Shown: positions 16,858 through 25,462, counted from the stretch's first letter. The stretch: DNA of 62,948 nt from JAGWNR01 sp964565685 (GCA_964565685.1 CAZMFR010000005.1:1-62948); one strand, 5' to 3'. Made by a program: numbers and translations. Notes: generated by a model not told the origin, from the letters alone.

Positions 16858-19375
16858 TCATTTTCCTTTCGACCATCTTTTTTTCTTCTCCGGCGCCACC
16901 AAATTGAATTTCTTCCTCAATACAGCGATCTCATCACGCAATATAGCCGCAGTCTCGAAATCGAGGTCGCGGACAGCGTCGGCCATCTGCTCTTCTTTCT
17001 CGCGGACGAGGCCTTTCGGATCTGACTTCATGCGCTCGGAGTCGATGACGACGAGGTCGCCGACAGCTTGGTCGTGGTCGCTACGCAACTGGTCGGTGAT
17101 GTCGTGGATGGATTTCTTGATCGTGACCGGGGTTATATTGTGTTCTTTGTTATAAGCTATCTGAATCGCGCGGCGACGATTGGTCTCGTCGATGGCGTAC
17201 TGCATCGAGCCGGTCATGTTGTCGGCGTACAGGATGACGCGGCCAGCGGCGTTACGAGCGGCGCGACCGATCGTTTGGATGAGAGCGGTCTCGGAGCGAA
17301 GAAATCCTTCCTTGTCCGCATCGAGGATACCGATGAGAGAGACTTCGGGCAGGTCAAGGCCTTCGCGCAGGAGGTTCACACCGACAAGGATGTCATACTT
17401 GCCCTTGCGGAAGTCGGTCAAGATGTTGATGCGCTCGATCGTCTTTATATCGCTATGAAGGTACGCCGCCTTTATCTTCTTCTCCTTTAAAAATTCGCTC
17501 AGATCCTCGGCCATTTTTTTGGTCAAAGTAGTGGCAAGGACGCGATCGCCCTTCGCGATCACTTTTTCTGATTCTTCTATAAAGTCGAAAATCTGGCCTT
17601 TATATGCGGATTTTTTTGTGGGCACGATCATGGAAGCTTCTTGCGACTTGCGGTCTTCGTCTGTTGCTTTTGATGATCCAGGAAAATTGACAAGATTCTT
17701 GTCATTTTTTGTGAGAGCATAAAAAGGCGCATCTCCTGCTTGTTCAGAATGGTTGCCAGATCGAGATGATTCATCCCCTTTTCCTTTTGTTTTTTGGGNN
17801 NNNNNNNNNNNNNNNNNNNNNNNNNNNNNNNNNNNNNNNNNNNNNNNNNNNNNNNNNNNNNNNNNNNNNNNNNNNNNNNNNNNNNNNNNNNNNNNNNNTT
17901 TTTTGGGTTGGTTGTAAAGACAAATCTCCAGCTTGCAGAGAAAGATCACCAGGATGCAATGATTCATCAACTTTGCCAATTGTTTTTGAGGACTTTGAAA
18001 AGTTGGCAAGATTCTTGTCAACTTTTTCGGGTGATTGAGAAGACATGCCCGCCACTTGTATGCTTGTCCCTTGTAAAATCGGCCTCACTTCCACCTCAGG
18101 ATCGATCAATCCTGTCGGACGGATGACTTGCTCGACGATCTGCTCGCTGACTTCCCTCTCATAGTCGCTCGGCGTGGCAGAGGTGAAGACGACTGGACCG
18201 ACGCGTTCGTTAAATTCTTCAAATGAAAGAGGACGGTTGTCCCGTGCCGAAGGCAAGCGGAAACCGTAGTCGACCAGAGTTTGCTTGCGTGATGCGTCAC
18301 CAGCGCGCATGCCGCGAATCTGCGGAACGGTCACGTGCGATTCGTCGATGATAGTCAGAAAATCAGGATTGCCGTCATTGTCGCGCGGAAAATATGAGAG
18401 AAGCGAATCCGGCGGCTCGCCGGGCATCTTGCCCGAGAAATGGCGCGAGTAATTCTCGATGCCATTGCAATAGCCGACTTCTTTTATCATGGCCAAATCG
18501 TAGCGCACGCGACGTTTCAGACGTTCGGCTTCGAGGACTTTACCTGCTTTTTCTAATTCAACAAGCCGGTCCTTGAGCTCTGCTTGGATCGTGCCAAATG
18601 CGCGCTTTGCGTCGGCGTCGCTCGTGACGAAATGTTTTGCAGGAAAGATAAAGACGCTTCGCGGTTCTCCACGCAAAGTGCGATTGACTGGATCAATTTC
18701 CATTATGCTAGAAATTACAGAGGTCGGACCTCTGTATTCGATGCGATATAGCGTCTTGTCGCTGACAGGCATGATCTCGACCGTGTTGCCGACAGCACGA
18801 AAAAACCCCGACTTGAGGTCAGCGCTAGTGCGCGTGAAATGGATATCTATGAGTTTGCGAATCAGCTCGAGCCTGGATAATTCCATTCCCCGTTCCAACT
18901 TTAAATTGACCTTCATATATTCTTCTGGACTACCCAAGCCGTAAATGCATGAGACTGACGCTACGATGATGACGTCGCGACGCGTGAGGAGCGCCTGCGT
19001 GCTGGCGTGACGCAAACGATCGATCTCTTCGTTGATCATGGCCTCCTTTTCAATGTAAGTATCCGTCGCAGGCATGTATGCCTCGGGCTGATAGAAATCG
19101 TAATACGAGACGAAATAGTGCACAGCATTGTCAGGAAAGAATTCGCGATATTCCTGGGCAAGCTGTGCCGCAAGCGTCTTGTTGTGGGCGATGACGAGGG
19201 TCGGCTTGCCATATTGTGCGATAACATTTGCCGCCGTGAACGTCTTGCCGGAACCAGTGACGCCGAGCAAGGTCTCGTGCCGCATGCCCTTTTTGAGGCC
19301 TGCAGTGATGGCTTCGATCGCTTTTGGCTGATCGCCGGCAGGTTTCCAGTTGGAACGGAGATTAAATGTGGACAT
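16858..19375 (-). CDS. uvrB: Excinuclease ABC subunit B with large repetitive insertion (contains scaffold gap)
   Basis: DEAD-box-fold damage-verifying subunit of nucleotide excision repair. N-terminal half: GVTGSGKTFTAANVIAQ (Walker A), beta-hairpin YYDFYQPEAYMP, TIIDESHVTVPQIRGM (Walker B). C-terminal half: VLATTLTKKMAEDLSEFLK, VGVNLLREGLDLPEV, IQTIGRAARN and a C-terminal UVR motif LDFETAAILRDEIAVLRKKF. Between RPTGLIDPEVEVRP and KGQIFDFIEES, where the family has no extra residues, lies at least 115 residues of repetitive hydrophilic sequence interrupted by 100 Ns; the gap length is a placeholder, so frame across it cannot be judged (the two sides happen to be in different frames). ATG follows TATAGT by six bases. 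Confidence 0.9.
17683..17710. repeat. Palindromic repeat TTGACAAGATTCTTGTCA inside uvrB, copy 1
   Basis: Shares its core with 17998-18026 (same gene) and 43565-43594 (intergenic). It encodes part of the in-frame uvrB insertion (KNDKNLVNF). Confidence 0.8.
17799..17898. other. Scaffold gap (100 N)
   Basis: Exactly 100 Ns flanked on both sides by TTTTTTGGG, inside the repetitive uvrB insertion. The identical flanks suggest that assembly broke at a tandem repeat; true length unknown. Confidence 0.97.
17998..18026. repeat. Palindromic repeat in uvrB, copy 2
   Basis: AAAGTTGGCAAGATTCTTGT... reads as a near-perfect palindrome and encodes KVDKNLANFSKS. Copy 3 lies in the non-coding stretch at 43565-43594. 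Confidence 0.8.
18718..18734. repeat. 17-bp perfect palindrome CAGAGGTCGGACCTCTG in uvrB
   Basis: An identical copy lies at 19622-19638 just past the smc stop. Here it is in frame inside uvrB. Confidence 0.8.
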
Positions 19376-19645
19376 GCGGGTACTATAGCGTATTGAAACC
19401 CGCAGGTCTACCCTACGTACGGAAGCCAACACATATAAAAAAGAACCGATTGTGTATACGAAACATAGCTTATCCTTTTGTTCTGTTGTTTGTTGAACTT
19501 GTTTAAAGTAAAACCAAGCAGAAGATCAAGAAAAGTCAAGCGGCGCAAAGGCACAAAATTCACAGTTTATACATAGTCATTTTAACTTTTCTTAATAACT
19601 ATTTTTTATACTTTACTTTATCAGAGGTCGGACCTCTGGGAATAA
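19376..19645 (-). promoter_or_regulatory. smc-uvrB intergenic: leaderless uvrB promoter and palindrome
   Basis: TATAGT at 19382-19387 (minus strand) is six bases from the uvrB ATG. The remainder holds the second CAGAGGTC palindrome (19622-19638) seven bases after the smc stop, and a TTAACTTTTCTTAATAACT block (near 19582) that recurs upstream of the gene at 48747. No gene is seen in the rest. Confidence 0.6.
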
Positions 19646-21922
19646 TTATTTCGCCACCTTGACCGCCTCCTCGAATTGGATGGAAAGGAGTTTCGACGCG
19701 CCGTCAGAGCCCATAGTGACGCCGTAGATGATTCCGGCGCGAGACATCGTCTCGCGATTATGGGTTATCAAAATTAGCTGAGAGCATTTCGAAAGACTCT
19801 CGATCATATCGCCGTATTTGCGGGAATTGGCTTCGTCGAGAGCGGCGTCTGTTTCGTCGAGGATGATAAATGGCGGCGGATTTACTTGGGACACGGCGAA
19901 AAGCAAAGCGATAGAAGTGAGAGCGCGCTCGCCGCCGGAGAGCATCATCAATCCTTTGACTTTCTTGCGCGGCAAGTTGACGTTGATATCGATGCCTTCG
20001 CGGGCTTCATCGTCTTCTTCACTTTCGCCCTCGCCGTCTTCTGTCCAAGACGACGCTTTGGAATCACCGCTGTCTCCTAGAACATCCGCCAGATCGCCTT
20101 TTTTCTTGCGCTTTTTTTCTTTGATCAAAGAAAGCGAGGCGGTGCCGCCGCCGAACATAAGGGCAAAGAACTGTTGGAATTGCGCGTTTATCTTTAGGAT
20201 GCCTTCCTTGAATTCGATGTCGATCCTAGCATCGAGCTCGGCTATCAATTTTTCAAGAGAGGATTTTGAGGCCTCTAGGTCATTCAGCTCGCGCGCCAGG
20301 AATGCGTCGCGCTCCTCCGTTTCCTTGAACTCCTTCATCACGTCGGCGCCAGTGCCGCCGCCAGAGTCCTCGATGCGGATCTTGAATTTTTCTATCGCGT
20401 GGCGTCGCGATTCTTGGTTTGCCCTGGATTCTCGATTCGCAACGACAAAATCCTTGTATTCGGAGACGTCTCTGCCTATCAGCATGTATGCTTCCTCGAA
20501 TTCATGTTTAAATGATATCTCCGTCGCAGTCACAAGATCTTCTTGAGACTTCAAATTAGCCAAAACGGCGCGCAATTCATTCTGTTCGGCGATGATGCGG
20601 AACATATTCTTTTCGGCATCGCGATTCTTGTCTTTTTCCTGCTCAATCTTCTGGCGCAAGGCATGATAGTTCTCTTCCAAGACCGTCTCTTTTTCGGCGA
20701 CTTTTTTAAGGGAAAGCTCGATGGCGATCTTGTTTTCTTTTAAAGAAGAGATCTCGCGCTCGGTCTCTGCGATTAATTCGGAATCTTGCGAATCGCGATG
20801 AGAAGAGATAAAAGCCCGGATCACGCTCTTGACCTGATCGAACAGAGCATTGGCGTCATTCATATTTTCGTTCACATCTCCAAGCGCCTCTATCTTTTCG
20901 GCCACGCTTTCGACATCCTTCAGAAGAACCGTCTTGAATTCATCCTTGTTTCGCTTCTCCTTTTCCTTTGCGATGACGCGCAAGGCCGCTGATATCTCTC
21001 CCTCGATCCCTCCGAGCTTCCTATTGTGCTCGTCCTTTTCTGCACGGCATTTCGCCAATTCATTTTCAAGGGAAATGATCTCTGCGCTGGATGCATCCTT
21101 GCCTTTTGATTTCTCGAGAATGCTTTTTGCTTCAGCCAATTCTTTTTCAAGCATAGCGGCATCATGCAACGGCTTCTCTTTTTCATGGGCTATCCGCGCT
21201 TTTTCTTCATTTATAAAGACCTCCTCGCGCTTGAAATATTCCTTGTAGATATTTCTTAGCTCGCCGCGCATCTGCTCTGCTTTTTCCAGTTTCTCGACCT
21301 GTTTTTTCAAGAATTTCAGATGCGGAGCGATCTCGCGACGGAGCGATTCTACTTGGCTCATGTTCTCTGACGTTTTTTCGAGCTTGCGTTGGCTTTCGAC
21401 CTTCTTGTACTGATAGACTTTCAAACCAAGAGCGTCTTCTATCATCTCGCGGCGTTCCATGATATTGGCAGACAAAATACGGTCCGCCTCGCCCTGGGAA
21501 ATTATATGGTGACCGGATGCGCCGATATGAGCCATGGCCAATAGCTCGGTTATGTCTTTTAGCCGAGCCGAACTGCCATTGATGAGATACTCGTTCGTAT
21601 TGTCTCTGTGGACGATGCGTTCGAGAGTCACTTCGTCGAAGTCGACGTTGAAAAGGCGCTTTGAATTGTCGAATGTCGCTTTGACGCTGGCACGATTCGA
21701 TTTTCCGCCTCCGTCGGCGCCGTTCCAAATGAGGTCCTCGCCACGTTTGCCTCGCATGCTCTTTATCGATTGTTCGCCGAGCACGAATCGGAACGATTCG
21801 GCTACGTTGCTCTTGCCACTGCCGTTCGGTCCCACGATGCCGGTGATCGGCGTATCAAAAGAAAGCGCCGCCTTCTTGGCGAACGACTTGAATCCGGATA
21901 TTTCGAGCGATTTGAGATACAT
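19646..21922 (-). CDS. smc: Hinge-less SMC-like chromosome segregation ATPase
   Basis: 758 residues against about 1,170 for standard SMC. N-terminal head: MYLKSLEISGFKSFAKKAAL and Walker A GIVGPNGSGKSNVAES, then HHIISQGEADRILSA. Middle: about 370 residues of heptad coiled coil (EKLEKAEQMRGELRNIYKEY onward). C-terminal head: MLSGGERALTSIALLFAVSQ (signature), FIILDETDAALDEAN (Walker B and D-loop) and ITHNRETMSRAG. I see no globular Gly-rich hinge domain in the coiled coil, so dimerisation must differ from classic SMC. An acidic insert (DGEGESEEDDEAREG) precedes the signature. ATG is six bases after TGC-TATTAT (leaderless). It bundles or loops DNA in chromosome segregation or repair; ScpA/ScpB are not nearby. 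Confidence 0.88.
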   Translation of the reverse strand: MYLKSLEISGFKSFAKKAALSFDTPITGIVGPNGSGKSNVAESFRFVLGEQSIKSMRGKRGEDLIWNGADGGGKSNRASVKATFDNSKRLFNVDFDEVTLERIVHRDNTNEYLINGSSARLKDITELLAMAHIGASGHHIISQGEADRILSANIMERREMIEDALGLKVYQYKKVESQRKLEKTSENMSQVESLRREIAPHLKFLKKQVEKLEKAEQMRGELRNIYKEYFKREEVFINEEKARIAHEKEKPLHDAAMLEKELAEAKSILEKSKGKDASSAEIISLENELAKCRAEKDEHNRKLGGIEGEISAALRVIAKEKEKRNKDEFKTVLLKDVESVAEKIEALGDVNENMNDANALFDQVKSVIRAFISSHRDSQDSELIAETEREISSLKENKIAIELSLKKVAEKETVLEENYHALRQKIEQEKDKNRDAEKNMFRIIAEQNELRAVLANLKSQEDLVTATEISFKHEFEEAYMLIGRDVSEYKDFVVANRESRANQESRRHAIEKFKIRIEDSGGGTGADVMKEFKETEERDAFLARELNDLEASKSSLEKLIAELDARIDIEFKEGILKINAQFQQFFALMFGGGTASLSLIKEKKRKKKGDLADVLGDSGDSKASSWTEDGEGESEEDDEAREGIDINVNLPRKKVKGLMMLSGGERALTSIALLFAVSQVNPPPFIILDETDAALDEANSRKYGDMIESLSKCSQLILITHNRETMSRAGIIYGVTMGSDGASKLLSIQFEEAVKVAK

Positions 21923-21928
21923 GCGGAT

Positions 21929-21937
21929 ATAATAGCA
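21929..21937 (-). promoter_or_regulatory. Leaderless-type promoter of smc
   Basis: Minus strand TGC-TATTAT, six bases, ATG at 21922. Confidence 0.65.
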
Positions 21938-22026
21938 ATTCCACAAAAGTTTTGCATGGCCGTAGTCCACAATCCTTTGCCCTACATATGTCCTTGCTTC
22001 GCACGTGTCCTTGTATCGAGTTTAAA

Positions 22027-22053
22027 TTATTGGATTAAATTTTAATCCAATAA
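22027..22053. repeat. 27-bp palindrome TTATTGGATTAAA-n-TTTAATCCAATAA, copy 1
   Basis: Perfect 13-bp arms about 105 bases upstream of smc. Other copies are at 23088-23114 and 25549-25575; the flank with GTCC and TTGTATC is also similar between copies 1 and 2. Confidence 0.8.
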
Positions 22054-22183
22054 AGTTTACTTTCTTCCGTCTTCGCTCGAACGCCATGTACATGATTACA
22101 TGGCCATGTCGCTTCTCGCTAGCCGGAATAATGCAAGCATGAAAAAAGCACAGGGAGTGTGCTTTTTGTTTATATGCGCAGCA

Positions 22184-22390
22184 TTAATCTGGCTGTTGAA
22201 AAAGCTTTGCCGACTTTCGACCGTCTGGGTCATGCTTGCGAAATCCTTTTGCAGCACGACTGCCTAAAGATGTTTGGTCACTAACGTCTCGATGGCTTCC
22301 TGGTCGCATGACGCCGAGTTCTCGTTCTCGAAGCATTTGTTCTTCAGCAGCTCTCTTTGAAAAAAGAGCTCCGGGAATCAATCTGTTCAT
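22184..22390 (-). CDS. Small basic hypothetical protein
   Basis: 68 residues, rich in Arg/Lys, beginning MNRLIPGALFSKRAAEEQML. AAAGGA lies seven bases before the ATG, one of the few good ribosome sites here. It starts 16 bases after the stop of the start-less Cys-rich frame at 22407 and probably shared its transcript. No domain recognised. Confidence 0.55.
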   Translation of the reverse strand: MNRLIPGALFSKRAAEEQMLRERELGVMRPGSHRDVSDQTSLGSRAAKGFRKHDPDGRKSAKLFQQPD

Positions 22391-22406
22391 AATTTTCCTT
22401 TCGTAA

Positions 22407-22670
22407 TTACAGCGCGGCTTGTGCGCCGATTGTTCTGCATCTTTCGCAATCGTTCAGGTGATGGATCATGAATCCATAGAGCATCCTTTTGCCACAAGGC
22501 GACAATTCACAGCAAGGGATTCTGTGGGGAAATTCGCGCCCTACTGGTTTCAAAGAATGACATGGACATGTGCATTCATTTTTGACTCTATCCTCTGATT
22601 TTTCGGCATAATACCCAAATATCGTGGCATTTTTCTCTAGTTTTTTAACTTTTATTTCTTGGAAGAAATT
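22407..22670 (-). pseudogene. Cys-rich open frame without a start codon
   Basis: An 87-codon minus-strand frame that reads as genuine protein: KVKKLEKNATIFGYYAEK, NECTCPCHSL, IPCCELSPCGKRMLYGFMIH and LNDCERC, i.e. nine cysteines in pairs typical of zinc binding. No ATG, GTG or TTG occurs before the cysteines. Its N-terminal codons coincide with the left arm of the inverted-repeat element at 22604-22894, so the gene's 5' end may have been lost when that element formed. Family unknown. Confidence 0.45.
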
Positions 22671-22894
22671 TCAATTATGGATGCTCACAGATCCACTTAA
22701 AGGAAACTATGGCTCAACAATGAGCCAACGTTCAGTAATCAGTTAAGTGGTGACAAGCAAATAAAATAAATTCAAGAAATTTTTCTTTAAAATTTCTTAT
22801 TTTTGTAGTCATGGTAGGTATGAAATCACACTTCTACAGCTTAACCAAGCTACAGAACACTGATTTCATGCCACGATATTTGGGTATTATGCCG
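22604..22894. mobile_element. 291-bp element with 27-bp perfect terminal inverted repeats and nested hairpins
   Basis: Arms 22604-22630 and 22868-22894 are exact reverse complements (CGGCATAATACCC... / ...GGGTATTATGCCG). Inside are further perfect inverted repeats: ATTTCTT/AAGAAAT (22654-22669), CCACTTAA/TTAAGTGG (22693-22700 with 22743-22750) enclosing GGCTCA-ACAA-TGAGCC (22711-22726), AAGAAATTTT/AAAATTTCTT (22774-22798), and ATGAAATCA/TGATTTCAT (22820-22828 with 22861-22869) enclosing AGCTT-AACC-AAGCT. It encodes no long protein. It could be a miniature inverted-repeat element or a branched structured RNA; which is not decidable here. Confidence 0.6.
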
Positions 22895-23182
22895 ATTTTT
22901 CTGCCGGTACTGGCAAGGATTTCTTGTTGCTCATATAAAGAACCTTTTGTTGATTGTTCAAGGAAAATCTAGCACGATTTGCAACGAGTTATCATCCCCT
23001 GAGCTAGTCCACAGGCCTTTGTTCTGTATGGCCGTATATCTTTGCTCTGCGCACGTTGCTCTGCATATGTCTATATTTGAGGATAAATTATTGGATTAAA
23101 ATTTAATCCGATAATTTAAATACGAAAATACACATTGCCTCGTGTTTCGGTCGACAAAAAACATGTACATCAGCAACCTGAA
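22895..23182. repeat. Intergenic stretch with palindrome copy 2
   Basis: Contains TTATTGGATTAAA-a-TTTAATCCGATAA at 23088-23114 (one mismatch), 69 bases past the rnc stop. No gene recognised in the remainder. Confidence 0.7.
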
Positions 23183-23881
23183 TTACCACCCCTTGACCTC
23201 TATCGCCTTCTCCGCGGCCTTCTGTTCTGCTTCGTTCTTTGATGGCCCTGCGCCAAGAGCGACCTGGGTATCTCCGATGAAAACGCCGACAGTGAATTGC
23301 TTGTCATGATCCGGACCGGTTTCCTTGACCGTTTTATAGATCGGCGTCTGGCCGACGACTTCCTGAGCACGCTCCTGAAAACGGCTTTTTGAGTCTAGCC
23401 ATAGCTTTTTGGAGACAATGTCTTCGATATTTATGAATTCCAAAATGCTGCGCGCTATGAACGATTCGACAGTTTCATATCCTTGATCGAGATATATGGC
23501 ACCGATCAGCGCTTCGACGGCATCGGCGAGAATGATCGATCTAGCGCGACCAGTATCCTTTGCCTCGCCTTTTGAAAGAATGAGATATTCGTTGATGCCG
23601 ATATGATCGGCTACGCGTGAAAGAGAATTGGTGTTTACGAGAGCTGAACGATACGCCGTCAAGTCGCCCTCATTTTTCCGGGGATATTTTTTGTAAAGAA
23701 AATCAGTGACGACTAGCTCGAGCACCGCATCGCCGAGGAATTCTAGGCGCTCGTTGTGCTCGACCTTTGCATTCTTGACTTCGTTCAGATATGAACGATG
23801 CGTACAAGCCGTTTGAAGCAAGGAAATGTCCAGGAACTCGACGCCTAGTTTTTTTGCAAATACTTTAAAGTCGTTGGTCAT
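23183..23881 (-). CDS. rnc: Ribonuclease III
   Basis: 232 residues; cuts double-stranded RNA in rRNA and mRNA processing. The catalytic signature HNERLEFLGDAVLELVVTDF is at about residue 40, the second acidic site ILADAVEALIGAIYLDQGYE at about 115, and a dsRNA-binding domain occupies the C-terminus (KSRFQERAQEVVGQTPIYK ... GAGPSKNEAEQKAAEKAIE). The start ATG at 23881 overlaps the stop of the preceding small membrane gene (ATGA), fixing the start and showing coupling in the nusB-NUDIX operon. Confidence 0.94.
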   Translation of the reverse strand: MTNDFKVFAKKLGVEFLDISLLQTACTHRSYLNEVKNAKVEHNERLEFLGDAVLELVVTDFLYKKYPRKNEGDLTAYRSALVNTNSLSRVADHIGINEYLILSKGEAKDTGRARSIILADAVEALIGAIYLDQGYETVESFIARSILEFINIEDIVSKKLWLDSKSRFQERAQEVVGQTPIYKTVKETGPDHDKQFTVGVFIGDTQVALGAGPSKNEAEQKAAEKAIEVKGW

Positions 23882-24063
23882 TGAATTGAAATTAAATTTA
23901 ATCCGAAAAATCGTAAAATAATAAAACCAATAATTTCTAATAAAAGAACTGTAATGTACCAAAGTTCCCATTTTCCTCCCGTACCTTTTCCTCTTTCGAA
24001 CCAATGTTCTTCAAAAACACTTTTCTCAAGATACTTACGAGGTTTTGAATCTTCCCATGTCAT
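23878..24063 (-). CDS. Small membrane protein between nusB-NUDIX and rnc
   Basis: 61 residues: a charged N-terminus (MTWEDSKPRKYLEKSVFEEH) and a single C-terminal membrane segment (LWYITVLLLEIIGFIILRFF). It starts four bases after the upstream stop and its TGA overlaps the rnc ATG, so all three genes are tightly coupled. Family unknown. Confidence 0.62.
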   Translation of the reverse strand: MTWEDSKPRKYLEKSVFEEHWFERGKGTGGKWELWYITVLLLEIIGFIILRFFGLNLISIQ

Positions 24064-24067
24064 GTTT

Positions 24068-25087
24068 TTATCTATTTGCAACAAGTGTCACGGCCTTGGT
24101 CACGATCGGCAGAATGTCGTCATAAAAATTCAGCTCGAGGATATCGGCCAGCTTGAACCATTTTGCGTCATCGAGACCGGGTTTTTTGGCGAGCACGAGG
24201 TCGGTGTATTTTGATTTTGCAAGGAAATAATGGACTTGTTTGCGGATTTTCCCTTTTTCCGGATCGTTAGCTATGTATTCATTGCTGCCAAGGTCGTCGG
24301 TTATATCGACATCAAGACCGATCTCTTCCTTGACTTTGTTCACTGTGCCGACACGGACATCGCCTTCGGGGATCTTGCCTTTCGAGAGAGTCCAATGACC
24401 AAAGATGTCGTGGACGAACGCCATATAAGTCTCCCTGCCGTCCTGTGCATAAACGACGGCGCCGCCGAGGTTTTGAATGAGCATCTTTTCATAAGGCACT
24501 TCTTCCGGTTTTTTCTTGCGCGGCTCGGCTTCTTTGCCCGGCTCGCCTAATTCTTTGTAAACAGCGCCGAGAACGCCGTTGACGAACTTGCCGGAATTCT
24601 CGCCGCCGAAATTTTTGGCTAATTCGATTGATTCGTTTATAGCGACCTTGGCTGGCACCTCTCCTCGATCAGAAAAAATTAGCTCATACAAACCGATGCG
24701 CAAAACATTCCTGTCCACGATGGAAATCTTGTCGAGCGGCCATTCTGGCGCGGCTTTTTCTATTATGTTGTCTATCTCCTGTTTTTTAGCCATGACGCCT
24801 TTGATCAGAGATTCCGCAAAATGAGAATCGCTCATGCCTGGCGCGAATTCTTTCACATCGCGGATTATTATCTCTGATATGTCCTCATTGAATCCTTTCC
24901 CTTCACCGGCTTTCTTTTTTCCATCTATTTTTTGTGAGCTAGATCCGACAGCCGGTTTTTTGATCTTCTTTTTTCCGATCTCTGTCTCTTGTCCAGGCAA
25001 AGCGGAATAGCTTTCAAGGGTAGAGCGAAAATCCCACTCAAAGAGAGCCTGTAAAGCAATCGATCGAGATAAGTGGCGGTTGGACAT
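24068..25087 (-). CDS. nusB: NusB - NUDIX fusion protein
   Basis: 339 residues. Residues 1-185 are NusB-like: MSNRHLSRSIALQALFEWDF, then after a Lys-rich insert DKISIVDRNVLRIGLYELIF and VAINESIELAKNFGGENSGKF, VNGVLGAVYKELGE. Residues about 205-339 are a NUDIX fold: GGAVVYAQDGRETYMAFV, FGHWTLSKGKIPEGD and NKVKEEIGLDVDI. In the NUDIX box the REUxEExGU motif reads NKVKEEIGL, so the Arg and first Glu are changed while EE is kept; hydrolase activity is doubtful. NusB acts in rRNA antitermination with NusE. First gene of the operon with rnc, which processes the same rRNA transcripts. A leader repeat shared with the receiver gene is upstream. Confidence 0.88.
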   Translation of the reverse strand: MSNRHLSRSIALQALFEWDFRSTLESYSALPGQETEIGKKKIKKPAVGSSSQKIDGKKKAGEGKGFNEDISEIIIRDVKEFAPGMSDSHFAESLIKGVMAKKQEIDNIIEKAAPEWPLDKISIVDRNVLRIGLYELIFSDRGEVPAKVAINESIELAKNFGGENSGKFVNGVLGAVYKELGEPGKEAEPRKKKPEEVPYEKMLIQNLGGAVVYAQDGRETYMAFVHDIFGHWTLSKGKIPEGDVRVGTVNKVKEEIGLDVDITDDLGSNEYIANDPEKGKIRKQVHYFLAKSKYTDLVLAKKPGLDDAKWFKLADILELNFYDDILPIVTKAVTLVANR

Positions 25088-25089
25088 GA

Positions 25090-25175
25090 TGATTAGTCAA
25101 AAGTCGAGAGTCGCAAAGCCATTAAAGCCGATACGAGCATTTCTGGCTTTCGGCTCGGAACTTTTGACTTTGGAA
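25090..25175 (-). repeat. Leader repeat upstream of nusB-NUDIX
   Basis: Counterpart of 14641-14735. Contains a 10-base inverted repeat AGTCAAAAGT/ACTTTTGACT at its ends and an inner GCCGATA...TCGGC region. Confidence 0.55.
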
Positions 25176-25240
25176 TTTTGTGGACTTTCATTTTATTTGT
25201 TTGATTTGTGAAGAACTGTCTAGACGATCGACCTGGAGAT

Positions 25241-25462
25241 TTATTTTTTACTGGCGGCTTTGGCTTTTTTAGCTCTTTTCTCGGCTTTTGCGGTGAGATT
25301 TATGACCTGGCGACCGTTATAATATCCGCATTTCATGCAGACCGTGTGGCTCTTGTGCTGTGCGCCGCAATGGCCACACTTGGAAAAACGCGCTTCATCG
25401 AGTGCGTGATGCGCGCGGCGGTTGTCGCGGTGCGCGCGAGTTGCTCTCATTCGATTTACCAT
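25241..25462 (-). CDS. rpmF: 50S ribosomal protein L32
   Basis: 73 residues. Basic N-terminus MVNRMRATRAHRDNRRAHHA and a C4 zinc ribbon (KCGHCGAQHKS ... CMKCGYYNGR), then a Lys-rich tail. Start ATG 25462 with TAATAT nine bases upstream on the minus strand; ATG 25450 is possible. Length is close to the usual 55-65 plus a tail. Confidence 0.9.
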   Translation of the reverse strand: MVNRMRATRAHRDNRRAHHALDEARFSKCGHCGAQHKSHTVCMKCGYYNGRQVINLTAKAEKRAKKAKAASKK

